The notes below the pieces were generated by a model, which saw only the letters and a list, made by a program, of their open reading frames with translations, made no database searches and had not been told where the DNA came from. Positions 1 through 10,464 of a stretch of 64,000 nucleotides of DNA are shown piece by piece (the first letter of the stretch is position 1; the number at the start of each line of letters is the position of its first letter). Origin of the DNA: Siphonodentalium dalli (Eukaryota; Mollusca; Scaphopoda; Gadilida; Siphonodentaliidae); NCBI GenBank assembly GCA_032622095.1, contig CP136065.1, positions 51,269,949 through 51,333,948 of the forward strand. The letters are read 5' to 3'. The position numbers and the translations under genes are program-made.

Positions 1-84
1 ATTTGGAAGTTGTATCCGAACATACGATCTATGACCAAATTCCATCCAGGTTCCTGAGGGATGTTGCCTCTGTTAATTTATCTC

Positions 85-1740
85 ATTGGCTCATATAGTA
101 AATGCAGCTTTATACACTGGGACAAAATTCCGAATGATTTTAAAACAGCACGTGTTGTCCCAATTTATAACTATCGTCCAGTTTCCATTTTAAGCTTAGT
201 GCCTAAATTCCAATAGAAAGTGGTATATAAACAGATGGAAGAATATTTAATAAAACATGAACTACTTTATAAATTTCAGTCTGGTTTCAGATCAGGGTTT
301 TCAACAGAACCAACTCTTATATATTTTGAATGATATCATCAGCAAAGAAATGGACAAAGGTGATATTATTGGCAACATAATCACCTTTGTGACCTTATTG
401 ATCTCCAGAGGCTTTTGCTATATATTGTTGATTCATGTCAATCTGAAGGACAGAACACAAATGATAGACATCGGGAGACAACTATTCTCCACCTTTGGCA
501 ATTTATTGTGGGGTAAATTCTTGGACCGCTTTTATTTTAATGTGTGTGAACGATGTGGTAGCAGTAGTAAAATGCCAACATACTTCTTTATTCTGATGAT
601 TCAACCATCGTGGTATCTGGCAAGGATGTGGACTCCATTTAACTTGAGCTGAGTCAGGAGCTTAATTCCCGCAGCAATTGGTTTAAGCATTGTTTATTTA
701 TCCACAAATATATAATAGTTACATAATATACATTGAACAATGGAATACACAAGGAACTGATATAATGGATATGGTAATATGTGATATATCTGGTAGACAG
801 GGAGAACGACAGTGAGCACATGGCTTTTCGGGTGTCGTTCTCCCCATGTATCGTCAAGGGCCCATGTATAATAGATATAAATCATCATGGAATTTTTACG
901 TAGTGTCGGGACCGGACAGTAGATAGATATTTCGGATATTACATGGGTTCCTGGGATTTTTGGGGTATAAAGAATAATAGGAGAATTTAAGATAAGAAGG
1001 ACAAAGATGGAGGGGTGGTGGAGGGAGTGGAATTGAACGGATTTTTCGTTTTATTACATGGTTAGGTATGATGCTCTAAGATGCTGGTGACCGATTTATA
1101 ATTAAGCAACTAAAATCGTTCTGTGTGGACAATTGGCAAACCGATAACAAGCTCTCCTTGCATTTGGGCAAAACTGAAACTATACTCTATGGATCTGAGC
1201 AAAAGAATTAAAAATCACTCAGAGTTATTGTTTTAAGTGCAATGGAATCACCATCGTTGCAACCAAAGAGGTGAACTATCTTGGTGTCATCAATGATCAG
1301 AAGTTGTCGGGGGAAGCAATCATTGTAATTTGTGGCTAGCATGGTCTTGTCTTAATGTGTATCGCGCCTTAAATTTTTATATAGAAAATCTGATATCCCC
1401 ACCCCCTTATATGCTGTTGGTGAATACTCTAATTCAATGTAATTTGGACTTTACTTGTAGTACTTGGGTCTTGGTACTCACCACTAACTGTAAAAACCAA
1501 GAATTATGCAGAACAAGGTTATATGATTCATGTTAGGACTCAGTTGGCTTTCCCCACATTGGTTTACCAGAATTCAAGTGTGCAAATCGTTTACCAGTAA
1601 AATATAGGATGTCCCAAGAAAAATTGGGCTTTTGTGAAAAATATTATAAAGGGTAAATCTCCAGCATATCTTAAAGTTCATTACGCCACAAGGTGGTGTA
1701 AGTTGTTTTTCAGTTTTTGATAATCTATGGACCAGTGAGC
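85..1740 (+). pseudogene. Decayed non-LTR retrotransposon reverse transcriptase
   Basis: Reading across frames gives successive blocks typical of CR1/Jockey-like LINE reverse transcriptases: YRPVSILSL (about 172-200), LLYKFQSGFRSGFSTEPTL (about 263-318), ILGPLLF (about 518), LYSDDSTIVVSGKDVDSI (about 590-640), NKLSLHLGKTETILYGS (about 1145-1197), then a thumb-like stretch with LIQCNLDFTCSTW and, near 1640, IIKGKSPAYL. The order matches RT fingers-palm-thumb on the + strand. The catalytic YADD-type box reads YSDD. Many frameshifts and stops show it is dead. No endonuclease domain or clear 3' tail is visible. The coding trace is interrupted between about 682 and 1129. Confidence 0.8.
675..1136. 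mobile_element. Insertion inside the RT remnant, flanked by CAATTGG
   Basis: The RT reading stops at SNW (about 680) and resumes at DNWQTDNKLSLHLG (about 1125). The 448 bp between are bounded by identical 7-bp copies of CAATTGG at 675-681 and 1130-1136, which look like a target-site duplication. I see no terminal inverted repeat. CAATTGG may partly reflect the conserved coding of 'NW', so the duplication is not certain. Confidence 0.4.
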
Positions 1741-1749
1741 GAATACATT

Positions 1750-3240
1750 GTGGGAGAATAGGTTTTTGTACCTTGCTCAATCGTACCGATAGAATCACGT
1801 AAATGCTGAAATTGTAAAGATAACGCCACCGTAAATAATATGTTCTTGAAAATATAACTCAAAACATACCGATAGAGTCAGGACCAGGCTGAAATTGTAA
1901 ACTTAAAGTCACCGGTGTAGTAATATGTTCTTGAAATATAAATAATCTGATAGCCTGAAATAATGTATAACCCATTGGGAACTCCTTGTGTAGTGAAGTG
2001 AATTATGGGTAATTTTTAATTGGAGCGCGTATGTCTGTTCTGTTGGAGACTGGAGTAACCGCCATCTTTATTTTCTGGTCATCAACTCAAAATTGTATCG
2101 TATACACAATGTGTTTGTACCGATGAATGTATCGCGACTCGACTCGTTTTCGTGGTCATATAGGCCCTATATAACCTATGATCACGAAAACGAGCAGAGT
2201 CGCGATATCTGATAGAATTCCAGGATTGTACATTCACTTCCAATAGTATAGATTCACTGCAATCACGCAATCTGCCGCGGAAATCCACAAATAGTAGGCT
2301 ACTTTCATTTTCAATAGGATTTTCCACTTTCACTTTTACCACGCAAAGCGACCTTATAGTTGACACATATATATGGCACACTGCCTGAGTCCATGACAAA
2401 TAGTTTATGTAGAATGCTTCTTTCATTTAATTAAAGCTCACCTCGTTAAAACGCATGTCAATCGTATTTGTTACAAATTGCATTGGGTGCGACGATTTGC
2501 AGTAGGTCCCGATTTGTGGAGGTCACTTTGCGGAAGTCCCAGAATCGCGGAGGTCCCCTAAAATGGGCGATATATGTAGATTTTAATGAGGGAACGGGTG
2601 CGTATATGTCAATTTGATACGCATCTTAAACAAATAACGACACGATCATCATAATAGAGGTCTGTTCTATCAATTATATATGCGCCGAGTTCACTTGGTG
2701 CAAATCAAACGGCGATAAATATTCTCGTGTGCCAGAAGGACTCCTTAAAGTTGTGAATAAGATGAATATTTATTAGATGTTATTTAACAAGTCAATCAAA
2801 TAATATTATTCATTAATGAATAATATTTTATATTATAATTTATATTTATGACTAATAATATGATCTTGGTCGACTTGGTGGCGTTACCATTTCTGACTAT
2901 GGTTTTCTTGTTTAATTTGGACAGTAGTGAGTAGTCACTGTAGCTATGAGTTAGTCGGGCAACGATAAAATGTCAGTACCTCAGGTGCCTTTAGCGATGT
3001 TAGTTTCTTTTATACAGGGATAATTTTGTGGAATAAGTATGAGCAGAAAATTCATCCTGTATGTAATTTGGAAAACTTGGCAACTTATTTAGTAAAACAG
3101 GAATTTCTCTTAAAATTGAAAACGGAGACGAATCAGAATACCTTTTATTAGTTAAAACGGACATGGCTCATTCGGACCTCCACATTTTGTCTACATAATT
3201 TAGAGGGACGGATACGATAGGCCGATAAATACACGAAATA
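1750..3240. other. AT-rich non-coding stretch
   Basis: Apart from the hairpin at 2130-2207, I see no gene, domain or clear element here. Two short similar blocks near 1795-1840 and 1855-1960, each containing ATATGTTCTTGAAA, suggest a small local duplication. Confidence 0.5.
2130..2207. repeat. 31-bp-arm hairpin
   Basis: The left arm 2130-2160 (begins TATCGCGACTCGACTCG) is nearly the reverse complement of 2177-2207 (ends GCAGAGTCGCGATA), with a 16-base loop. It may be a MITE remnant or an isolated hairpin. No flanking duplication is evident. Confidence 0.75.
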
Positions 3241-3439
3241 TTGATACGCCGGCTTCGTATGCCTTGAAAAACACTTTCCAAAGTCACAGCCATTTTCCAG
3301 CCGTTTTCAATTCCCCCACCCCACACAATAGCACAAAATGCTCTTTTCTTTTTCTATGTTGTGCAAATGGCTGTTTTTTTGTTTGGGACCCAAACACCTT
3401 GTTCATATATAGTTGCATTTTGCATTACTTCAGTGTGTC

Positions 3440-4030
3440 TTTTGGGGTTACAGAATGCGCGTAGAAATGTAGTTAAAGGCACGGGCAGCGTTCGTTGCAG
3501 AAATATCCATATTTGTTCAAATCGCCATCAACAGAAGGAATATTAAAAAATATATAGTTTTGTGATGCCAAACATAGGGCCTATAATCAGCGCGTAAATA
3601 GTACATTGTCGTCAAGACGTACGATGGTGTACGTAAACAAGTGCCTGCTCGTGTGACAGAAGTTTTGCTTCTGTTTACATAACAGCGCAATTCTATTGGG
3701 TAATCACACACAAATTATATAAACGCTCTTTATTATTTCATATCAGGAAAACAGTAAAAAATAACGCTCTTTATGATCCTTTATGTTTACCATATGTCCG
3801 GATCTAAACAAAAGCCAGGTTCTGTACGTAGCGTTTTTTTGCTTTTGTTTACATAAAGGAAAAACATTTGACAATAACATACTGTTTATGCCATATTACT
3901 GATTGGTATCACTATCAGAACAAGGTCTGTCTATATTTTACTATTATTTACATTTATGGCGGTGTTTGACGGAGGTGATAATTTTAACAGCATACCCACC
4001 GTCAACGCCGCCCGTATCTTTAATGTACGA
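3440..4030 (+). repeat. Dispersed repeat family G, copy 1
   Basis: Shares long blocks with 5990-6490, 22690-22925 and (inverted) 42455-42725. Landmarks are CATATTTGTTC, TTTATGTTTACCAT, GACAATAACATACTGTTTATG and ACAGCATACCCACCGTCAACG. No reading frame is conserved between copies and no terminal repeat could be fixed. Probably a non-autonomous element of unknown class. Confidence 0.6.
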
Positions 4031-4524
4031 ACATCGGTCATATGAGTAATTGGCTGGAGTTATTCTAATATTATTCATACTAAAACAGCGTTACGGTTTT
4101 TTTCTTCAAAATGTTAAAACCGCCAATCTTTTCATGCAGGTCCTTCTATTCCCTAAAAATATCCAAGCTTGGCGCCAAAACTCGGGTCATAGATCAACTC
4201 TGATTATATGATAGAGTTGTCCCCCCTGTGTGGAAAATATCTGGGATGGCAGAAGTTGCAAGGTCGAGTTTTATCCTTATTTAGTCGAATTTTGCTAATC
4301 GTTTTGACGTCTAAAGATCATGATAGTAGGCACATAACATGGTTGTAGTCAACAATCGAAGCCTATATAGTAGATTCGCTCAAGTGTTTTAAATCCACAA
4401 GTAGCCTATTTTCGTTGTAACTTGCATACTCGGAATCGGATTACGAGTTCCTGAGATTGAGACTGGCTACTGCTACTACTAGTACTAGTTAATATTATAA
4501 AATTAATATGACAATAAGCGGAAT

Positions 4525-4835
4525 AACATGATTTTGGAGGTCGTTGTGTTTATTAAATAACGGCCCTAAAGGAATGATTACAGCCCAAGACAATGGCCTA
4601 TTAGTATTACTATTACTTAGTGCCCCCCCCCCCCCCCCCCCCCCGAGACCATTTTTGGAAATTTGTGTCAAAAACCCAGAAAAATAAACCAAGTTCTGCA
4701 GATATTAGTTTTTTCAGGGTTTTTGCGTCTTGTCACAAAATTCCAACAACTGTGTCGAGATGCAGTCAAGGGCCGCTAATAGGCCTGAGGGCTGTTATCA
4801 TTCTTTGGAGCCTGGAGGGCCATTAATAAACCGAA
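4525..4835. repeat. Imperfect palindromic repeat with poly-C
   Basis: The left part (GTTTATTAAATAACGGCCC) and right part (GGGCCATTAATAAACC) are inverted relatives. A poly-C run at 4622-4644 lies between them. A related, more compact palindrome is at 7045-7135 (GGTTTATTAATGGCCC and ACCATTAATAAACTA). Confidence 0.5.
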
Positions 4836-4846
4836 TACAGCATACA

Positions 4847-5520
4847 GGAGAAGTCGGCCCCACGCAAAGTCGGCCCCATACGAAGACGGCCCCACGCGAA
4901 GTCGGCCGGGGAGAAGTCAGTCCCAAATATAACAAAAACCATTGATTATAGTCATTCTTTATTTATTTTATGATATGAATTTAATATGAAACTGATAATA
5001 ATAATATAAATGACAATATAATAATAATAAATTCAATTAACAATTTCAATCTCTGCGATCCATCGTAGTAGCTGACTTATCCAATCATATGCTTGAGAAA
5101 ACGCAGTCAACAGGCATTGTGCCGAATGAAGGAATGTATAAAAATCGGATAGCTGGGCTAACCTTATATAATGAGCTAATAGCTTCGTTCGCTAATCAGC
5201 AATCAACAGTACTTAGCCCTTATTTAATTATCTGTTGGCAACTAGCATTGTTTTTATAACTGAGCCGCGGTCCGTGACTGCCCAAAAGTGTATAGTTCAT
5301 TTTGTTATTACAACTAAGAAAACATTGTGGACTTCACAATTGCCTGCACAAACACCATACTAAATCAATCAAATTAAGTTGGGGACCTCAAAATTAGCCA
5401 ACATAAACACTATCTCAATAAAATTAAGCCCGATTTAATCCTTCTAATTACTAGTATGGGGGCCGACTTCTCTGTGGCCGACTTCGCATGGGGCCGTCTT
5501 CGTATGGGGCCGACTTCTCC
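4847..5520. mobile_element. TIR element with sub-repeated ends (AAGTCGGCCCC)
   Basis: The left end 4847-4920 is the inverse of 5458-5520. Each end consists of three or four tandem 17-20 bp sub-repeats around AAGTCGGCCCCACGC. The interior is AT-rich and has no coding signal. A non-autonomous DNA element is likely. I cannot define a target duplication with confidence. Confidence 0.65.
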
Positions 5521-5540
5521 AGATACCAATTAACCATGAG

Positions 5541-5887
5541 TACCGCTATTCTCAAAGTAATTGACCAGAAAAACGGGGTGATACCCCGGTCATGACCGCG
5601 GTGATACCGGTAATAAACGGTAGCGGTATCGAGACGGTCATGGCGTGGAGTTACGGTATTGGGCGATAATGATACCGTGGTCTTTTAGCGGGCACCGCAT
5701 TAATTTTGTTGAATACCGCGGTGATTTTCATGGAACTCTTTTAGGGGAGGTATTTACTCACACATACTTGTTCGCGTTAACAAGCGGTATCAGTACCGCG
5801 GTATTGGAGGATACCATGGTATAGTACCGCCATATTAACGGGGTGACACCACGTTATTGGTGGTCAATTACTTTAAGTATAGCGGTA
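5541..5887. mobile_element. Palindromic MITE rich in GGTATCACCGCGG-type motifs
   Basis: TIRs of about 45 bp run inward from TACCGCTAT at 5541 and from ATAGCGGTA ending at 5887; both contain AAAGTAATTGACCA. The interior repeats short GCGGTAT/ATACCGC motifs on both strands, resembling subterminal transposase-binding repeats. No coding potential; superfamily not resolved. Confidence 0.65.
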
Positions 5888-5939
5888 TGACGCCCGACAA
5901 TATCATGCTATTACTATTATTAGGCCTACCACTTACGTC

Positions 5940-6490
5940 TAACAGCTCCCGGTACTCTCGTCCAATATCAAATGTGGGCTTTGTTGGGAAAATATTAAAG
6001 GCACGTGAGGCCTTAATTGTCGAAAATATTCATATTTGTTCCAAACACTGTAAACAGAAAAACATTAAAACGCATACAGTTTCGTTCATATATACCATGA
6101 CCATCACGTAAACAGCATGTTATCGTAAAGACCTACTATATTTTACCTAAGCAAGAGCCTGATTGTGTTACAGAAGACCGCACAATGCTACTGGCTAATC
6201 ACACACAAATGGCATAAACGCTCTTTATTAGTTCCATATCAGGAATTCACCAACAAAGAACGCTCTTTGTGTTTACCATCATAATATAAACAAACACCAG
6301 AAAAGTAACTTTTTATGCTTTTGATTACATAATAATGGTCAAACATATGACAATAACATACTGTTTATGCGATATTTCTTATTTGTATACAGACAAAGTC
6401 TATCTACATTTTGATGTTCTTTCTGTTTGTAGCGGTTTTTGACGGGTGGAGATATTTTCACAGGATACCCACCGCCAAGGCCAACCGTAC
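5940..6490 (+). repeat. Dispersed repeat family G, copy 2
   Basis: Parallels 3440-4030 block by block, including the ends GGATACCCACCGCCAAGG and ACCTTTAATCAC. Divergence from copy 1 suggests an old family. Confidence 0.6.
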
Positions 6491-6499
6491 CTTTAATCA

Positions 6500-7440
6500 C
6501 CACATTTTAAAAATTATTTTATTAAAATGTGTTGTTAAAATTTCGATGGTCTTTCAATTAACTTTCTCATTTCTTTTCAATAACAGTGTCAGTCACAAAA
6601 ATTGTCATATTATAATTATCACTTCTTCACTTTCAACAACGAGACTGATGATTCATATGGATAAATATTCATCCAATTCGCTTGATTGAGACATTTTGAA
6701 TTTATTTTGACGTATTATTCAGCGTGTCGTCTGTTTATTTATGAACAGAATCACAGTTATACTCACCTAAATTCGATCAATCCAATTAAGTTTTGTGGTT
6801 TTCTTTCATAACTAAATTGACGAAAGTTTGTCAAGTTCTGGTGGCTTCAAATAAAAAAATAAAGCAATTTTCCCTCAATTCCTTAACTGGAAGGAGGTGG
6901 CAGGCCACCCGCAAAAATCAGCTGACTTTTTAAAAATTATGGGGATTTAATGTACTAGTAAAACTATGTTATTGTGTACTAGGAACGCCCTCTGAAGTGG
7001 TAGTAATATACGAACAACATGATTCTGGAGTCAGTGGAGTGTGTTATGGTTTATTAATGGCCCGACAGGAATGATTAGCAGCCAGAGGGCCTCTAATAGG
7101 CCCAAGGGCTGTTAGTAAGAAGACCATTAATAAACTATGATGCCCAACATAATCTTGTTATTAGTATTATTACCACTCCATCCTCACATGATCAGTGACT
7201 TAACCGGAAGCGTTAACAAAATCAAAGGATAATTAACGCCCGCAGTCCGCTTCCAGTCAACTTTGCCTCAAAATTACGGAATCTTATCGTGCGGGTAAAT
7301 TAAAGTTAATCTCAATACTAGAAAACCCATTCTAAAGTGGTAATAATTGGGAGTAATGCAGGGTTTCCGCTAGGGATAAAATGTTTGGGCCCCTTTTCTT
7401 GTGGCTAAGAGAAAAACACAATTGTCATTGCTGTCGATAA
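6500..7440. other. No gene seen
   Basis: AT-rich sequence. The only structured part is the small palindrome at 7045-7135, related to 4525-4835. Confidence 0.4.
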
Positions 7441-7444
7441 TTAT

Positions 7445-7735
7445 ACCCCCCGCAACGAAGTTAGGGGGGGTATACTGGAGTCAGCTTGTCCGTCCGTCCA
7501 TCATCCGTCCATGGACACAAATTTGTCCAGAGTTTTTCTCAGTTGTTTTCTGATCAATTTCCGTGAAACTTGGCACCTGCGATTATGACGTCTGTCCGAC
7601 ATTTTTTGGTGGAGTTATCCCCCTTTTTCGACTTAAAAACTGTTAACTAAATGTTTACTGACATGTGAAACATCTTAGTATTTTTAAAACGGGTCGGTAT
7701 CCGTAGTCCCATTGGGACAGTGTCAGTCACACCTC
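7445..7735 (-). mobile_element. Pearl/HINE-like modular element, single module
   Basis: Starts with a 27-base hairpin at 7445-7471 (ACCCCCCG...GGGGGGT), then TATACTGGAGTC, a (GTCC)n run (about 7489-7510) and one degenerate module containing TTTTTCTCAGTTG and GAGTTATCCCCC. The order hairpin-microsatellite-module is shared with other copies in this window. The strand is given by treating the hairpin as the 3' end, as in Helitron-related elements. Confidence 0.55.
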
Positions 7736-8808
7736 TAGTTTATGTTGGTTACATATATAGGCTAACAGATATATAGGCCTGCATGGGACAAGTAGGGATG
7801 TCAATATCGGGGGTTATTTCTCGAAAATGAAAAGCTAAACGAATGTGAACAAACATCATACAATGTGCAATGTGCAGTGGTTCTCAATATAAATGATTTC
7901 CCAAATTCCCAGTCATCAAATTTAAAGTTCCTGGACAACTGCTTCATACGTAAGTTTTGCTCTGGAGATTTGCATGGAAATCCCCCTTCTAAATTGGTCA
8001 CTTGACCTCCCCCTTAACAAATAACAATCACTTGGCACATCCTGAGTAATACACATTGTTTATGAATAAACAACATTATGTGTTTTTGCAAATTTTAAAA
8101 GTCAATCTTTCTTTCTGCCTTGTAATTGTCAATTATCTGTTCCCAGTCATTCTGGGTCCATTCACCCTCTGATACACACGCACAATATATTCTAGGCTTT
8201 CTAGCCTACTGGCTTTTAAACGCGACATCGCACTAGTCTTGAGTACGTATTTCGGCCTTGATCGTTCACATGTATTCACTTTGTTGAAGCGAGACGCACA
8301 TGCTACATTTTGTCAATGTCGCTAAACACACCAATCAAGACCAAAGAGAATCGAGTGACTTCAAAGGAAATACAATCCCTATCTATGACAAAACATAATG
8401 CCGACGAACATATAAATCAGGATTAGATTACACATGCATTGGCACTTGATTCAACACTGGGCATACGCGATATCTACCAGTAACTCACATTATATACGAA
8501 AGTGATGCATCATATATGGATGGGGGAAAAGAGGGAAAGAGACCCTCTGCCCCCCAAGCGGAAACCCTTTGTAATGCTAATTAAATAGGATATTACACTG
8601 CTTAGTTAGTTTTATGTTTATTTTGAGCTATGGTTTTGTAGTGTTCATTGTTGTATTGTGGTTGAATCCACAGAAGTTAGAACCACTGACTTTTAGGCCA
8701 CTTTATAGAGATTTTTCTGAAAACTATGCAATTCCAATCATGCGTATAGGCTCCACCATTATTTACATTTATTCATTTGGATATCCCTGTTAACATGACT
8801 TTTTATAT
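7735..8808. other. No gene seen
   Basis: Unique-looking AT-rich sequence without coding or repeat structure that I can support. Confidence 0.4.
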
Positions 8809-10300
8809 GCCCTTTTTGAAAAAAGGTCGTATTATGTAATCAGTCTGTCGAGCCGTCTGTCTGTCCGTCCGTCTGTCGAGCCGTTCGTCCGTTCGTCTGT
8901 CCATCCGTCCGTTAACATTTTTGGTTTCCGATCGATAACTCCAGTTTGGATTATTTGATCTGAACCAAAGTTGGTATGTGTATTACCCAGCTAAAGATAC
9001 AGGCCAAGTTCGAATATGGGTTCCGTCCAATTATTTTTACATGAGTTACGGCCCTTTTTCGACTTGGAATTTGACCATCTGTTAACATTTTTGATTTCCG
9101 ACCGATAACTCCAGTTTTGATTATTTGATCTGAACCAAAGTTGGTATGTGTATTTCCCAGCTAACGATACAGGCCAAGTTCGAATATGGGTTCCGTCCAG
9201 TTATTTTAATGTGAGTTACAGCCCTTTTTGTCCGCCGACCCAACGGGTTCGGAGGACTATTATAATCCGCACGTCCGTCCGTCCGAGGTTTCCGGATGAT
9301 AACTTTAGTTAGAGTGAACCAAATTAAATTAAATTTGGTATGTGGGTTTACTAGCAGAAAAGACAGGTCAAGTTCAAATTCTGGTTCCGTCCGCCAATTT
9401 TCACCAGAGTTATGCCCCTTTTTTTACTTCGAAAACCCCTGAAAGTTGGTTTCCGGATGATAACGTTAGTAGAGTTAATCGGATTCAAACCAAATTTGGT
9501 ATATTACTTTCTCCCAGAAAAACACAGGTCAAGTTCGAACTTGGGTTCTGCTCAACCATTTTTGGCAGATTTATGCCCCTTTTTCGACATAGTAAATTCA
9601 GTTTTTCTTCTGTGTTTTGGTTTCCGGATAATAACTTGATTTTGGATTGTTTATATGGAAAACCCGTTTTTTTGTGGATTACTTATATCTAAATACAACT
9701 CAAGTTCGAATTTCGGTTTAATCCGATAATTTTTGCGAGAGTTATGGCCCTTTTTTCTCCGCCGACCCGACATATAAAACCCCAAAAGTTGGTGTCCGGA
9801 TGATAACTTTAGTAGAGTTAATCAGATTTAAACAAAATTTGGTATGTGTCTTTCTCCCAGCAAAACACAGGTCAAGTTCGAATTCGGGTTCCGCCAGAGT
9901 TATGTCCATTTTTTACTTAGAATTTTTGCCAATTTGAGGTTTCCGGATGATAACTTTAGTAAATGTGTACTGAATGAAATTAAATTTGGTATGTAGGTTT
10001 ACTAGCACTAAAGACAGGTTTTTATGTGCAAACAACGGTTGTATCAAGCCGACGCTTAGAGGCTGACATGTCTACCGACCTTTTATTCGACTTAGAATTT
10101 GACCAATATCATAACATTTCGGTTTCCGACCGATAACTCCAGTTTTGATTATTTGATCTGAACCAAAGCTGGTATGTATATTTCCCGGCTAAAACTACAG
10201 GCCAAGTTCGAATATAGGTTCTGTCTAATTATTTTCACATGAGTTACAGCCATTTTTCGACTTAGAATTTGACCGCATTTTGGCATTGAAATTAGGGGTA
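8809..10300 (-). mobile_element. Pearl/HINE-like element cluster with about 165-bp modules
   Basis: Two heads are visible, 8809-8828 and 9231-9256, each a GC- or AT-variable hairpin followed by TATTAT and a GTCC/GTCT tract. Downstream, modules recur about every 160-175 bp. They begin near GTTTCCGGATGATAACTTTAG (9288, 9450, 9625, 9795, 9946 and the variant GTTTCCGACCGATAACTCCAG) and carry AAATTTGGTATGTG and AGTTATGGCCC. No protein is conserved between modules, so open frames here are chance. Fits the published layout of pearl and Helentron-associated (HINE) elements. Confidence 0.65.
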
Positions 10301-10464
10301 TATCAGATATTCTTCAAATGTAAGCCCAAAGTATTGCTTTGCGGTAGTAAAATTCGAAATAGCTAAAGGCAGGCTTCGTACACTAATTTTAAAGTAAAAT
10401 TCCAGTATATTTCCAGTAGATTCACTTATTTTTTTCTCCCGATTTTCCAGTACGAGTTATCATG

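Noticed and set aside
9342-9692. 116-residue frame in the 9-10 kb repeats
   Set aside because: Encoded by type D modules with no conservation of frame between modules.
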